Positions 54,734-62,126 of a stretch of 64,000 nucleotides of DNA are shown here, piece after piece; position 1 is the stretch's first letter, and each line of letters begins with the position of its first letter. The translations under genes were made by a program, and so were the position numbers. Source of the stretch: an uncultured Ruminococcus sp. (GTDB lineage Bacteria; Bacillota; Clostridia; Oscillospirales; Ruminococcaceae); contig CAMWQI010000002.1 of assembly GCA_947176345.1 (NCBI GenBank), forward strand, positions 1-64,000, read 5' to 3'. The notes beneath the pieces were generated by a model. That model did not search any database. It had not been told where the DNA came from and saw only the letters and a list, made by a program, of their open reading frames with translations.

Positions 54734-55315
54734 TTGCCTGAATGCCTTTAGAATTTTTCTGAAAACCTGCTTTTATTGTCAATAAGCGTATTGTCCCACA
54801 GAATCCCACTTTTATTTTAGCAGATATTTTCCCACCAAAATAACCGGACGGAGCAGGGCGACAATCAAAATGTTTATTTAAATTCACCTGCTCCGTGTTT
54901 GTTGGGCGTGCATCACAAAGCAAGCACGGCAGTCAGAGCGAGAGCCAAGCAAGGCACTAACACACTTTTATGTAACTATCAGTAAGAAAAATTCTAACTT
55001 TGGAATTGCTCCGGAATGATTTTTTATTTCTGAAAAGTGTATATCACAAAAGTGCTAAACGCAAAAAAGCGTATATCAAGTATCTTAAAAATTGAAAGTG
55101 GGAAAAAATCCGCCCGACGATATGCAGAACGGAAACAGAAATACTCTTGCTTATCCTGCTCCGGAGAGAGTTTTTTATTTTTTGTTTCTAAAAATAGTGA
55201 ACTTTTGTTACTTTTGCTTTTTAAGCCTTTGAATTTGCCTGTTTCAAGGCATTTTTTGCGGTTCAATAGTGATTGTAACTATTGTGAACTGCATTGAACT
55301 GTAGTGAACTTTTGC
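54734..55315. other. Non-coding, repeat-rich region: candidate replication origin or packaging region
   Basis: No gene is supported in these 580 nt. It holds a 9-bp hairpin CGGAGCAGG / CCTGCTCCG (54849-54895), the 18-mer ATCCGCCCGACGATATGC at 55108 (repeated at 55323), and an iteron-like cluster of TGAACT and TTCAATAG motifs (55196-55314, including TAGTGAACTTTTG twice). Its right part is one arm of a large inverted repeat. A primase-served origin is the best reading. Confidence 0.5.
55155..55310. repeat. Left arm of ~150-bp inverted repeat
   Basis: Matches the reverse complement of 59492-59635. Shared blocks include CCTGCTCC, GAACTTTTGTTACTTTTGCT, TTGAATTTGCCTGTTT and TTGTGAACTGCATTGAACTG. 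The match is imperfect but extends the full length. Confidence 0.85.
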
Positions 55316-55350
55316 AAAAAATATCCGCCCGACGATATGCCGGACGGATT
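55316..55350 (-). terminator. Terminator after the C1-like repressor gene
   Basis: Minus strand: ATCCGTCCGG-CATATCGT-CGGGCGGAT followed by ATTTTTTG. It includes the second copy of the 18-mer ATCCGCCCGACGATATGC. Confidence 0.75.
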
Positions 55351-55361
55351 TCTTTTATTTG

Positions 55362-55793
55362 TTATGCTGTCTTGTTTTTTTCTGTGAGTTCGGCAATAAG
55401 CGTGATAACTTTTGCCTTATCGGCTAATGTCATACTTTGAAAAGCATTGAGAACCTGTTCTGCCGTCTCATCAATAGTATTATTTCTTAATATTGCAGTA
55501 TTTATGTTGGAGCTATTCTCAACATTTCCGTTTACTATGTTACTTCCAGTTATTGCAGTGTTATTATTTGTTTGTACTTTGAGATTGTTGGTGCGTCCTA
55601 AAAGATAATCAACAGAAACATCAAGATAATCTGCTATTTTTCCCATAATCTCAACAGAGGGCGTATAATCACGTTTTTCCAAATCATATATAAAACCTTT
55701 GCGAATAACACAATCTTCAAGTAATTTAGAAACAGGGACTTTTTTTGTTTTGCATTCGTCTTTGATGTTTTGTGCGATTTGTGCATTATTCAT
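55362..55793 (-). CDS. XRE/C1-type repressor-like regulator
   Basis: The 143-aa protein has an N-terminal helix-turn-helix of the Cro/C1 family (KVPVSKLLEDCVIRKGFIYD, then PSVEIMGKIADYLDVSVDYLLG, residues 18-66), an Asn-rich linker, and a short helical C-terminus. No S24 peptidase domain is present, so it is not a self-cleaving LexA-type repressor. It is divergent from the next HTH gene, with inverted repeats overlapping the promoter between them, and is a good candidate for the element's master repressor. AGGAGG precedes its ATG. Confidence 0.88.
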   Translation of the reverse strand: MNNAQIAQNIKDECKTKKVPVSKLLEDCVIRKGFIYDLEKRDYTPSVEIMGKIADYLDVSVDYLLGRTNNLKVQTNNNTAITGSNIVNGNVENSSNINTAILRNNTIDETAEQVLNAFQSMTLADKAKVITLIAELTEKNKTA

Positions 55794-55828
55794 AACTACA
55801 CCTCCTAAACGTTGTGTAAATACACGAA

Positions 55829-55882
55829 TTTACGAAAATTTGCTTGAATTAACTTGACTTTTCGTAAATAAGCGTATATACT
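55829..55882 (+). promoter_or_regulatory. Rightward promoter with operator-like inverted repeat
   Basis: TTGACT (55854-55859), 17-nt spacer, TATACT (55877-55882). The dyad TTTACGAAAA (55829-55838) / TTTTCGTAAA (55859-55868) straddles the -35 and spacer. This is a natural site for the divergent C1-like or HTH regulator. Confidence 0.75.
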
Positions 55883-55981
55883 GTAATTGTAACCGGCAAG
55901 GCTACATCTTTATTTTAGTATACCATAAGGCACGCTAAAAGTCAAGCATCTTGAAAATAAAATAGAAAGAGGTGAATAAAA

Positions 55982-56197
55982 ATGTCAATTGGTAAAGCCA
56001 TTAAATCTGAAAGACAGAAGCACAACATGACACAGGCAGAATTATCGGATGCGATAGCCGTCAATCGTGTAACGCTTGCAAGATATGAGAACGGAACAAA
56101 AAAGCCGTCACTTGATACGCTGATTGCCTTAGCGGACGTTCTGGATTGTTCGCTTGATGGACTTTTAGGCAGATACCAATATATCAGAAAGGACTGA
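55982..56197 (+). CDS. Small XRE-family HTH regulator
   Basis: The 71-aa protein is essentially one Cro/C1 helix-turn-helix: RQKHNMTQAELSDAIAVNRV, then ENGTKKPSLDTLIALADVLD. It is the first gene of the rightward transcript and would act as a Cro-like or activator partner of the repressor encoded on the other side. AAAGAGGTG lies before the ATG. Confidence 0.9.
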   Translation: MSIGKAIKSERQKHNMTQAELSDAIAVNRVTLARYENGTKKPSLDTLIALADVLDCSLDGLLGRYQYIRKD

Positions 56198-56252
56198 CAG
56201 CGGGAACACAAAGAAACCACTAAACGTTTGAGAACTGAAATTTTTTAAAAAT

Positions 56253-56275
56253 AATGTACAAATAAAGGACAATTT
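56253..56275 (+). repeat. 23-bp repeat, copy 1
   Basis: AATGTACAAATAAAGGACAATTT, matching 61029-61051 at 21 of 23 positions. It lies shortly after the HTH gene. Confidence 0.7.
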
Positions 56276-56401
56276 TCTTTTTTCGGTAGCAGAACGGTAA
56301 GTGTGAGAGTGACACAAGCTGAAACAAAATATTGTACCAAAATAGCAATAAAACAACAAAAAGTTGTATATTTACAACACTAACTGAAAGGAGTGATTAA
56401 A

Positions 56402-56812
56402 GTGAAATTCAAAGACGAATACCACGAAATTTTATTCTGGATAATCATGCAGAAAATGAACTGTAATGATGTGTACAGTCAGTCTGTTGCTTATTTGATT
56501 GCCCTTGACGATGTATGCAGAAATCACATTGAAGAAATATTCGACTTCAAGGAAAACCTTATCAGGCGTGAAAGTCTTCACAAAGGCTGGCAGACTGGAA
56601 CAAGCAAGAAAACAACCCGTTTAACATTCAATCTTTGGAATGGTTGTTGCACTGATGGCGAAATCTATACGGACAAAAATGGCGACAAGAACTATTTACC
56701 GAGCGGACGTTATTCAGTATCAGACATTTTCTGTTGTTCCTATGCTCCGTACTACTGGGAAGCCGTGAAAATCCGTTATCCAGAGTACGCCGACACAGAC
56801 GAATGGGAATAA
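56402..56812 (+). CDS. DUF6075-like protein
   Basis: The 136-aa protein resembles a family common on Firmicutes mobile elements: KFKDEYHEILFWII at the start, HIEEIFDFKENLIRRESLHK, GWQTGTSKKTTRLTFNLWN, and the C-terminal SVSDIFCCSYAPYYWEAVKI. The function is unknown. I start at the GTG at 56402 because GGAG is 8 nt upstream; the track's GTG three codons earlier overlaps that site. Confidence 0.75.
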   Translation: MKFKDEYHEILFWIIMQKMNCNDVYSQSVAYLIALDDVCRNHIEEIFDFKENLIRRESLHKGWQTGTSKKTTRLTFNLWNGCCTDGEIYTDKNGDKNYLPSGRYSVSDIFCCSYAPYYWEAVKIRYPEYADTDEWE

Positions 56813-56833
56813 AAAAAGAATGGTGGTGAGAAT

Positions 56834-57103
56834 ATGACGGAGCAGGAAGAAGATTTTATGAAATATCTGCTTGACAATCCACAAGAGTATTTTTGTGATG
56901 ACGTTGCAAGAGAGTTTCTTTATGATTATTTTGAAGAAGATAAAGACTGCATTTTTGATGAGTACCATTGTAAAGAGTGTAGCTATTATCCGGATTGTCG
57001 TTATAATGAAGATTGTGCAGAAGCAGAATGGGAGTTACAGCAACAGTTCATGAACATTGAAGCAAATCAGCAAAAAAAATATATTAACAGCAGGCATATT
57101 TAA
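56834..57103 (+). CDS. Small acidic Cys-rich protein
   Basis: The 89-aa protein is rich in Asp/Glu and has a Cys cluster (CIFDEYHCKECSYYPDCRYN, then EDCAEAE) that could bind zinc. No family is recognised. It lies between the DUF6075-like gene (21 nt upstream) and the primase-like gene and is probably co-transcribed with both. GGTGGTGAG precedes the ATG. Confidence 0.65.
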   Translation: MTEQEEDFMKYLLDNPQEYFCDDVAREFLYDYFEEDKDCIFDEYHCKECSYYPDCRYNEDCAEAEWELQQQFMNIEANQQKKYINSRHI

Positions 57104-57141
57104 ATATGTGTCTGCTGTTTATTTTAGGAGGAAAAAAGAAA

Positions 57142-59487
57142 TTGAACGAAATAAAAGAAAAAATCAAGACTTTTCTGCCTGAATACGTGCAGGAAATTAC
57201 AAAGAAATCAAGCGGAAAAAATCAGTATATATGCCCGTTCTGCAACAGCGGTACAGGTAACAACCATTCCGGAGCGTTTACAGTTTATCCGGATAGTAAC
57301 ACATATTTCTGTTTTGCCTGTCAGCAGTCCGGTGATATTTTCAGCCTGTACGGAGCAATGAACAATATCAGCGATTTCAAGAACGTTCTGAATGAACTGT
57401 CACGCAAATACGGCATAGCTACAGTAACCGAAAGCAAGGACTATACAAAATTCTTTGCATTTGCAGAAAGTAACCTTTACAAAACAGATTATCTCACAAA
57501 ACGTGGAATTTCCATGGAAATGCAAAGAAATTTCCGTTGTGGTTACGTACCGGAATACAAGTATCAGGAAGACAAATCAACGCCGGCTGTGATAATTCCG
57601 ACATCTGACACGTCTTTCATGTGGAGAAGTACCACCGAAAACATCAAGCAGAAACGTGGAATTACACGTCTCCTGAATGCCGTTGCACTGAAAGACAGAT
57701 ATTGTTTTGTTGTTGAGGGGGAAATTGACTGCATGAGCGTTGTGGAATGCGGTTTTTCGTGTATCGGTTTAGGGTCAACAAGCAATATCAGAAAAATATT
57801 TGATTATGACACGTCAAAGACCGTTTTAATAATCGCTATGGACAATGACGGAGCAGGTCAGAAAGCTACAAACGAACTTGAAAAACTCTGCATCACACAC
57901 AGAACGGCTTTTATTACAGCTAATCCGGATGTGTGGAGCGGTTGCAAGGACGCTAACGAATTACTTATAAGCGACCGCAAAAGGCTTACAGAGAACTTAA
58001 AGAGCCTTGTTGCACGTGCGGAAAATTTTGACCGTGCAGAATTTCTGAATAAAATTTCAAGAGCAGATGAGACGGAAAAATGGGGTATTCCGGAAAGTTT
58101 CGACAGCCTGAAAAAGCCTGTTCCGTTCCCGATGCAGAGCTTACCGCCGTTACTCCGTGATTATCTGCAAGCAGTATCAGATTATGTACAAGTTGTGCCG
58201 GAAATGTCAGTATTGCCGTTGCTGTCGGTACTTGCTTTATGCGTACAGGGAAAAGCACTGATAAAACACGCCGGAAACAGCCACACAGAGCCATTGAACC
58301 TCTATACAATCACGATAGCCGCACCGGGTGAAAGAAAATCCGGAAGCCTTAAAGAATTTATGCGACCTGTAGAAGAATTTCAGGAAAAATATAATAAAAT
58401 ACACGCTCCGGAAGTCGAGGAATACAAGACGGAGCGTGCATATTTGGAGAATAAAAGAGCAAAGGCACTGAAAGCAGATTTGCAGGCGGCAAAAACCTAT
58501 ACAAAACAGCTTGCAAGCCTTGAAAAAAAGTATGAATTAGTATTGAATGCCAGTGATGCAACGCCAGAAGCACTTGCAATGGAAATATACAGGCAGGGCG
58601 GCAAGATTGGCATCATAGACGACGAGGGCAGTGTATTTGATGTTTTAAGTGGTATTTATTCAAACGGTCAGGCGAATATTAACATCTTTCTGAAAGCCTA
58701 TGACGGTGCAAATTACACCATTCTGAGACGTACCAAAGAAAATATTGAATTGAAAAAACCATTGCTTACTATGGGACTAATGGTACAGCCGGAACACTTT
58801 ACAGATGCTATGAACAACAGGCAGTTTGTAGGACGTGGATTTATTCACCGCTTTTTGTTTTCGTTTCCTGAAAGCAGAGCAGGATATTTGAAAATGAGCA
58901 GTCCAGATGTACCGCCAAAGCTTCAGAAGCAGTACAGCGACTTAATAAACCGTCTGCTTCGTTTGCCGTCAACGCCTGATATACCTGTTATAGTGTGCGA
59001 CAAAGAAGCAGAATTGTTATTTTCTGATTATCACGACCACTTGCAAAAGGAAATCAGGGACGGTGGAACGTTCGAGAACCTGAAAGAATGGGCATCAAAA
59101 CAATTCGGCAGAGTATTGAGAATAGCCGGTATCTTTCATTTATGCGAACACGAACCGGCAGAACGTCTTACAGGTCAGACCGCCATTAATTCAATAGCAA
59201 TAGCGACATGGGCGGAAAATCATGCTTTGAATGCGTTGTCTGGCACTGCATCAGAGCCGACAGAAATAAGAAACGCTAAATACATACTGAAAAAATTAAA
59301 AAAAGCTGAAAAAGATATGCTGTCAAAACACGAATTACTTGTTTTATGTCGTCCGCTTTTAACAGCAGATTGTATTGAACCGCTAAACCTTTTAGAAGAT
59401 ATGAATTATATAAAGCGTGAAAAAGTTTTCCGTGCCAATGGTGGAAATCCAAAAGAAACTATTAAAATCAATCCGCTGATATTTTAG
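57142..59487 (+). CDS. CHC2 zinc-finger/TOPRIM primase with DUF3987 helicase-like domain
   Basis: The protein is about 781 aa. The N-terminal CHC2-type zinc finger has CPFCNSG and CFACQQSGDIF (about 30-75). A TOPRIM-like domain follows (VVEGEIDCMSVVECGF, then AMDNDGAGQKA, about 195-250). The C-terminal half is DUF3987-like: GERKSGS near the expected P-loop, GKIGIIDDEGSVFDVLSGIY, and TMGLMVQPEHF with GRGFIHRFLFSFP. This is a replication initiator/primase typical of satellites and plasmids. I start at TTG, 10 nt after AGGAGG; the track's ATG has no ribosome site. A repeat-rich candidate origin flanks it on each side. Confidence 0.88.
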   Translation: MNEIKEKIKTFLPEYVQEITKKSSGKNQYICPFCNSGTGNNHSGAFTVYPDSNTYFCFACQQSGDIFSLYGAMNNISDFKNVLNELSRKYGIATVTESKDYTKFFAFAESNLYKTDYLTKRGISMEMQRNFRCGYVPEYKYQEDKSTPAVIIPTSDTSFMWRSTTENIKQKRGITRLLNAVALKDRYCFVVEGEIDCMSVVECGFSCIGLGSTSNIRKIFDYDTSKTVLIIAMDNDGAGQKATNELEKLCITHRTAFITANPDVWSGCKDANELLISDRKRLTENLKSLVARAENFDRAEFLNKISRADETEKWGIPESFDSLKKPVPFPMQSLPPLLRDYLQAVSDYVQVVPEMSVLPLLSVLALCVQGKALIKHAGNSHTEPLNLYTITIAAPGERKSGSLKEFMRPVEEFQEKYNKIHAPEVEEYKTERAYLENKRAKALKADLQAAKTYTKQLASLEKKYELVLNASDATPEALAMEIYRQGGKIGIIDDEGSVFDVLSGIYSNGQANINIFLKAYDGANYTILRRTKENIELKKPLLTMGLMVQPEHFTDAMNNRQFVGRGFIHRFLFSFPESRAGYLKMSSPDVPPKLQKQYSDLINRLLRLPSTPDIPVIVCDKEAELLFSDYHDHLQKEIRDGGTFENLKEWASKQFGRVLRIAGIFHLCEHEPAERLTGQTAINSIAIATWAENHALNALSGTASEPTEIRNAKYILKKLKKAEKDMLSKHELLVLCRPLLTADCIEPLNLLEDMNYIKREKVFRANGGNPKETIKINPLIF

Positions 59488-59491
59488 CCAA

Positions 59492-59635
59492 TTGTTCACA
59501 ACAGTTCAATGCAGTTCACAACGGTTACAACAACTATTGAACTGCAAAAGCTGCCTTAAAACAGGCAAATTCAACATTAAAATAAGCAAAAGTAACAAAA
59601 GTTCATAATTTTCAGAAAAAAAATTCTGGAGCAGG
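59492..59635. repeat. Right arm of ~150-bp inverted repeat
   Basis: Reverse-complement counterpart of 55155-55310, beginning 5 nt after the primase stop. It contains the same TTCAATGCAGTTCACAA and AGCAAAAGTAACAAAAGTTC blocks, so a second origin-like iteron set lies here in opposite orientation. Confidence 0.85.
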
Positions 59636-59644
59636 TAGAAAAAA

Positions 59645-59678
59645 CGCCGTCCGGTTTAGGTAGGTGGGCGGCATTTTT
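59645..59678 (+). terminator. Terminator-like hairpin after the primase gene
   Basis: GCCGTCC-GGTTTAGGTAGGT-GGGCGGC followed by ATTTTT; one G-T mismatch lies in the stem. Confidence 0.65.
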
Positions 59679-59681
59679 CAG

Positions 59682-59724
59682 GAATATGGTATAGCTTAAT
59701 TCCACTTATGATTATACCATATTC
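59682..59724. promoter_or_regulatory. Perfect 12-bp inverted repeat upstream of the integrase
   Basis: GAATATGGTATA and TATACCATATTC separated by 19 bp, ending 33 nt before the integrase ATG. It is a likely operator or excision-factor site. The half-site TATACCAT also occurs near 55919, between the divergent promoter and the small HTH gene. Confidence 0.7.
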
Positions 59725-59757
59725 CCACAAAAAAATCAAGGGGGGAATTTTTAAATA

Positions 59758-60987
59758 ATGGCAAGCATAAGAAAACAAAAAAACGGTTATTTATTCCGTG
59801 TGTCGTGCGGATATGATACTAACAGAAAGCAAATTGTAAAATCAATGACATGGAAACCCGATAAAGATATGACAGCCAAACAAGCGGAAAAAGAAGCAGT
59901 CAGACAAGCGGCAATCTTTGAAAACCAGTGCAAGAACGGCATGACAGGCAATCACCGTAATATAAAGCTGTCTGAATTTTGCATTATGTATCTCGATATT
60001 AAAAAGGACGTTCTCGCTCCACGAACATGGCACGATTACAGCAGAGCTATTGATAATCTGATAGTCCCTTTACTCGGTCACATGAAAATGTCGGACATAA
60101 AGCCGTCACACATACAGCAGTTTATTCACTACTTACAAGGCAATGTTAAACTCAAAAAAGATGGTTCGTTAGACACTGAAAGTCCTAAACTCTCAAATTC
60201 AACAATTAAACGAAAACTTACTATTTTACAATCAATATTCAGACAGGCAGTTAAACTTGATATTATTTCAAACAATCCGGCAAATGCTGAAAAACTTACT
60301 ATTCCAAAAACAATAACACCAAAAATTGAGATATTCAGCAAGCAGGAAGCAGCGGAAATGCTGTCATGTTTAGAAAGTGAACCGTTACAGTTTCAAGTGC
60401 TGATACAACTTGCAATAATGACTGGTTGCCGATGCGGTGAACTTGTCGGACTAAAATTCAGCGACATTGACTATCAGACAAACAAAATCACTGTTGAACG
60501 TTCTGCCTATAAGGTATCAGGACAACCGACGGAAATTAAACCGCCGAAAGATTATGAAGTCAGAACCATAACGATAAATAGCTACTGTATTGAACTTATT
60601 AGGCTTTTAAAAGCCGAAAAAGAACAACAGGCTATTGAGCAGGCGGAAACATGGCATAATGAAGATTGGTTATTTACTCAGCACAACGGCGAAATTATGA
60701 ACCCTCAGACACCTACAAAGCAATTCAGCAAGTTCTTGAAAAAGCATGGACTGAAACACCGCAAATTTCATAGCTTACGTCATACTTCCGCAACCCTGCT
60801 CCTATATGGTGGTGTTAATCTCAAACAGGTTCAGGAACGTCTCGGACATGGTGACATATCAACAACAAACAAGTATTTACACTGTATAGCAGAAGCCGAT
60901 GAGGAAGCAGCTAACGTTTTACAGAATATGCTTATCACGAAAAGGCACGTTGAAGCAGTGGAAAAAATCAAGGAAAAAACCGGCTGA
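59758..60987 (+). CDS. int: Tyrosine recombinase (phage-type integrase)
   Basis: The 409-aa integrase has an N-terminal arm-binding region (ASIRKQKNGYLFRVSCGYD), a core-binding SAM-like domain (about 70-165), and a catalytic domain with the first Arg in MTGCRCGELVGLKFSDIDY, the HxxR in HKLHS-like KFHSLRHTSATLLLYGG, and Tyr in GDISTTNKYLHC near 380. It is adjacent to tRNA-Thr and should catalyse recombination between the 47-bp repeats. GGGGGGAA precedes the ATG. Confidence 0.95.
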   Translation: MASIRKQKNGYLFRVSCGYDTNRKQIVKSMTWKPDKDMTAKQAEKEAVRQAAIFENQCKNGMTGNHRNIKLSEFCIMYLDIKKDVLAPRTWHDYSRAIDNLIVPLLGHMKMSDIKPSHIQQFIHYLQGNVKLKKDGSLDTESPKLSNSTIKRKLTILQSIFRQAVKLDIISNNPANAEKLTIPKTITPKIEIFSKQEAAEMLSCLESEPLQFQVLIQLAIMTGCRCGELVGLKFSDIDYQTNKITVERSAYKVSGQPTEIKPPKDYEVRTITINSYCIELIRLLKAEKEQQAIEQAETWHNEDWLFTQHNGEIMNPQTPTKQFSKFLKKHGLKHRKFHSLRHTSATLLLYGGVNLKQVQERLGHGDISTTNKYLHCIAEADEEAANVLQNMLITKRHVEAVEKIKEKTG

Positions 60988-61028
60988 AAGCAACGAATTA
61001 CAGCAGAATTTTATGTTTTTCTGAAAAC

Positions 61029-61051
61029 AATGTATAAATAAAGGATAATTT
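61029..61051 (+). repeat. 23-bp repeat, copy 2
   Basis: AATGTATAAATAAAGGATAATTT, 21 of 23 positions identical to 56253-56275. It lies between the integrase stop and the right attachment site. Confidence 0.7.
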
Positions 61052-61062
61052 AATATAAATCA

Positions 61063-61105
61063 AAAAAACAGGCACTTTCTACAAGAAAGAAAATGCCTGT
61101 TTTTC
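61063..61105. terminator. Element-borne terminator for integrase and tRNA-Thr
   Basis: AAAAACAGGCACTTTCT-ACAA-GAAAGAAAATGCCTGTTTTT with A and T runs on both flanks. It ends the integrase transcript from the left and replaces the lost tRNA-Thr terminator from the right. Confidence 0.85.
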
Positions 61106-61114
61106 GTTCTTTTC

Positions 61115-61161
61115 GTTGGAGCTGATGATCGGACTTGAACCGACGACCTACGCCTTACCAA
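61115..61161. repeat. Right attachment repeat (within intact tRNA-Thr)
   Basis: 47 bp identical to 53140-53186; it spans the tRNA 3' half up to the last base of the anticodon loop (TTACCAA), placing the crossover within this stretch. Confidence 0.95.
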
Positions 61162-61192
61162 GGCGTTGCGCTACCGACTGTGCCACATCAGC
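61117..61192 (-). tRNA. tRNA-Thr (anticodon GGT)
   Basis: Folds by eye on the minus strand: acceptor GCTGATG / CATCAGC, anticodon stem ACGCC / GGCGT around loop TTGGTAA (anticodon GGT at 61157-61159), T arm with GTTCAAGTC, and encoded CCA. Its 3' half is supplied by the integrated element. Confidence 0.95.
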
Positions 61193-61206
61193 AATCAACA
61201 TATATT

Positions 61207-61235
61207 ATTATACACTGCTTTTCAGAAAATGTCAA
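61207..61235 (-). promoter_or_regulatory. tRNA-Thr promoter
   Basis: TTGACA, 17-nt spacer, TATAAT on the minus strand, 15 nt upstream of the tRNA: perfect consensus. Confidence 0.88.
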
Positions 61236-61275
61236 TAGTTTTAAATTATTTTTTTGTTTTAACTATTAAAAAGCC

Positions 61276-61304
61276 TTGACAATCTTTGCAGTGTATGTTA
61301 TTAT
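61276..61304 (+). promoter_or_regulatory. Promoter of the Tyr T-box operon
   Basis: TTGACA, 17-nt spacer, TATTAT (TATAAT is also reachable with a 20-nt spacer), just before the T-box leader. Confidence 0.8.
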
Positions 61305-61314
61305 AATACCATAA

Positions 61315-61552
61315 ACTGTGAACGGATAAAACCTGTTGAAATACTTGTGCAGAGAGACTTCGGACGGTGCGAGAAGTAGAAGTATAACAGGAAATTACAT
61401 TCGGGAGTTTCTGCATTGAAACTAAGTAGGTGCGGACGTTCAGACGCGTTATAGTCTTTCGAGGTCAGAATATTTATATTCTGATAAACTGAGGTGGTAC
61501 CACGAATTAATTCGTCCTCAGACGGTTTTCATGCCGTCTGAGGATTTTTTAT
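61315..61552 (+). promoter_or_regulatory. T-box riboswitch (Tyr, UAC specifier)
   Basis: Stem I has the GCAGAGAGACTTCGG element, and the specifier region reads GGAAATTACATTCGG, giving UAC at 61396-61398. The T-box GGTGGTACCACG is at 61493-61504. The terminator CCTCAGACGG-TTTTCATG-CCGTCTGAGGATTTTTT lies at 61516-61551. It should sense uncharged tRNA-Tyr, in keeping with tyrS as the third gene. Confidence 0.93.
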
Positions 61553-61568
61553 TTAAGGTAGTGAATTT

Positions 61569-62126
61569 ATGAAAAATCATGTCAATTTTAAAAAAGTAAT
61601 GCATACTCTTTCTTTCGCGTCTACATTGTTAACTATAATCTTATTCGCTTTAAATAACTTTATTAATTCCGGAATTTTATTAGCATTAGCAGTAACTTCT
61701 ATGACTTCTGCCTATCATTTTGATATAAGACTTATTATAGGTTATATTATTCCCTTATTCAAAGGAAAAATAAATGTTGACAGCAGATATTTTAAAGTAT
61801 CAGAAACTGAAAAAAATATTTATAAGAAACTAAATGTAAAAAAATGGAAATCAAGAGTTCCTACCTATAACCCCGACGAATTTGATATAAAGAAAAATTC
61901 AATTCAGCAACTTATAATAAATTGCTGTAATTCTGAAATTGTACATACTGCAAATATTTTTGTAAGCTATATACCAATATTATTCAGTATCTGGTTTAAT
62001 TCACTGTTCGTATTTATTATAACGTCAGTTCTAGCAAGTATTTATGATTTGCAGTTTGTCATATTACAGCGATATAACAGACCAAGATTGATAAAATCTG
62101 CATATAAGAAAGAGGAAAACTTATGA
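61569..62126 (+). CDS. CrtO-like (glycosyl-diaponeurosporenoate acyltransferase family) membrane protein
   Basis: The 185-aa protein has two N-terminal and two C-terminal membrane helices. Between and after them lies the family pattern NIYKKLNVKKWKSRVPTYNP, then INCCNSEIVHTANIF and FVILQRYNRPRL. In staphylococci the CrtO family acylates a carotenoid glycoside, but many Firmicutes homologues lie outside carotenoid loci, and none of those pathway genes are here, so the substrate is open. It is the first gene after the Tyr T-box, and its stop overlaps the next gene by 4 nt. Confidence 0.7.
   Translation: MKNHVNFKKVMHTLSFASTLLTIILFALNNFINSGILLALAVTSMTSAYHFDIRLIIGYIIPLFKGKINVDSRYFKVSETEKNIYKKLNVKKWKSRVPTYNPDEFDIKKNSIQQLIINCCNSEIVHTANIFVSYIPILFSIWFNSLFVFIITSVLASIYDLQFVILQRYNRPRLIKSAYKKEENL

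Larger units (their letters stand above)
53140..61161. mobile_element. Integrative element in tRNA-Thr, phage-satellite-like (~8 kb)
   Basis: Bounded by 47-bp direct repeats that equal the 3' half of tRNA-Thr(GGT). The element carries Mor-like, gp26-like and gp27-like genes of Mu-type phages at the left. A repressor/HTH pair, two unknown small genes and a primase/helicase-like gene lie in the middle, and a tyrosine integrase lies next to the intact tRNA. No capsid, portal, tail, large terminase, relaxase or type IV secretion gene is present. This matches a phage satellite (PICI-like) better than a prophage or conjugative element, though satellite behaviour is inferred. Confidence 0.85.

Noticed and set aside
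55024-55297. Overlapping 80-aa and 86-aa ORFs in the origin-like region
   Set aside because: No ribosome sites or recognisable motifs, and the sequence recurs as an inverted non-coding repeat after the primase gene.
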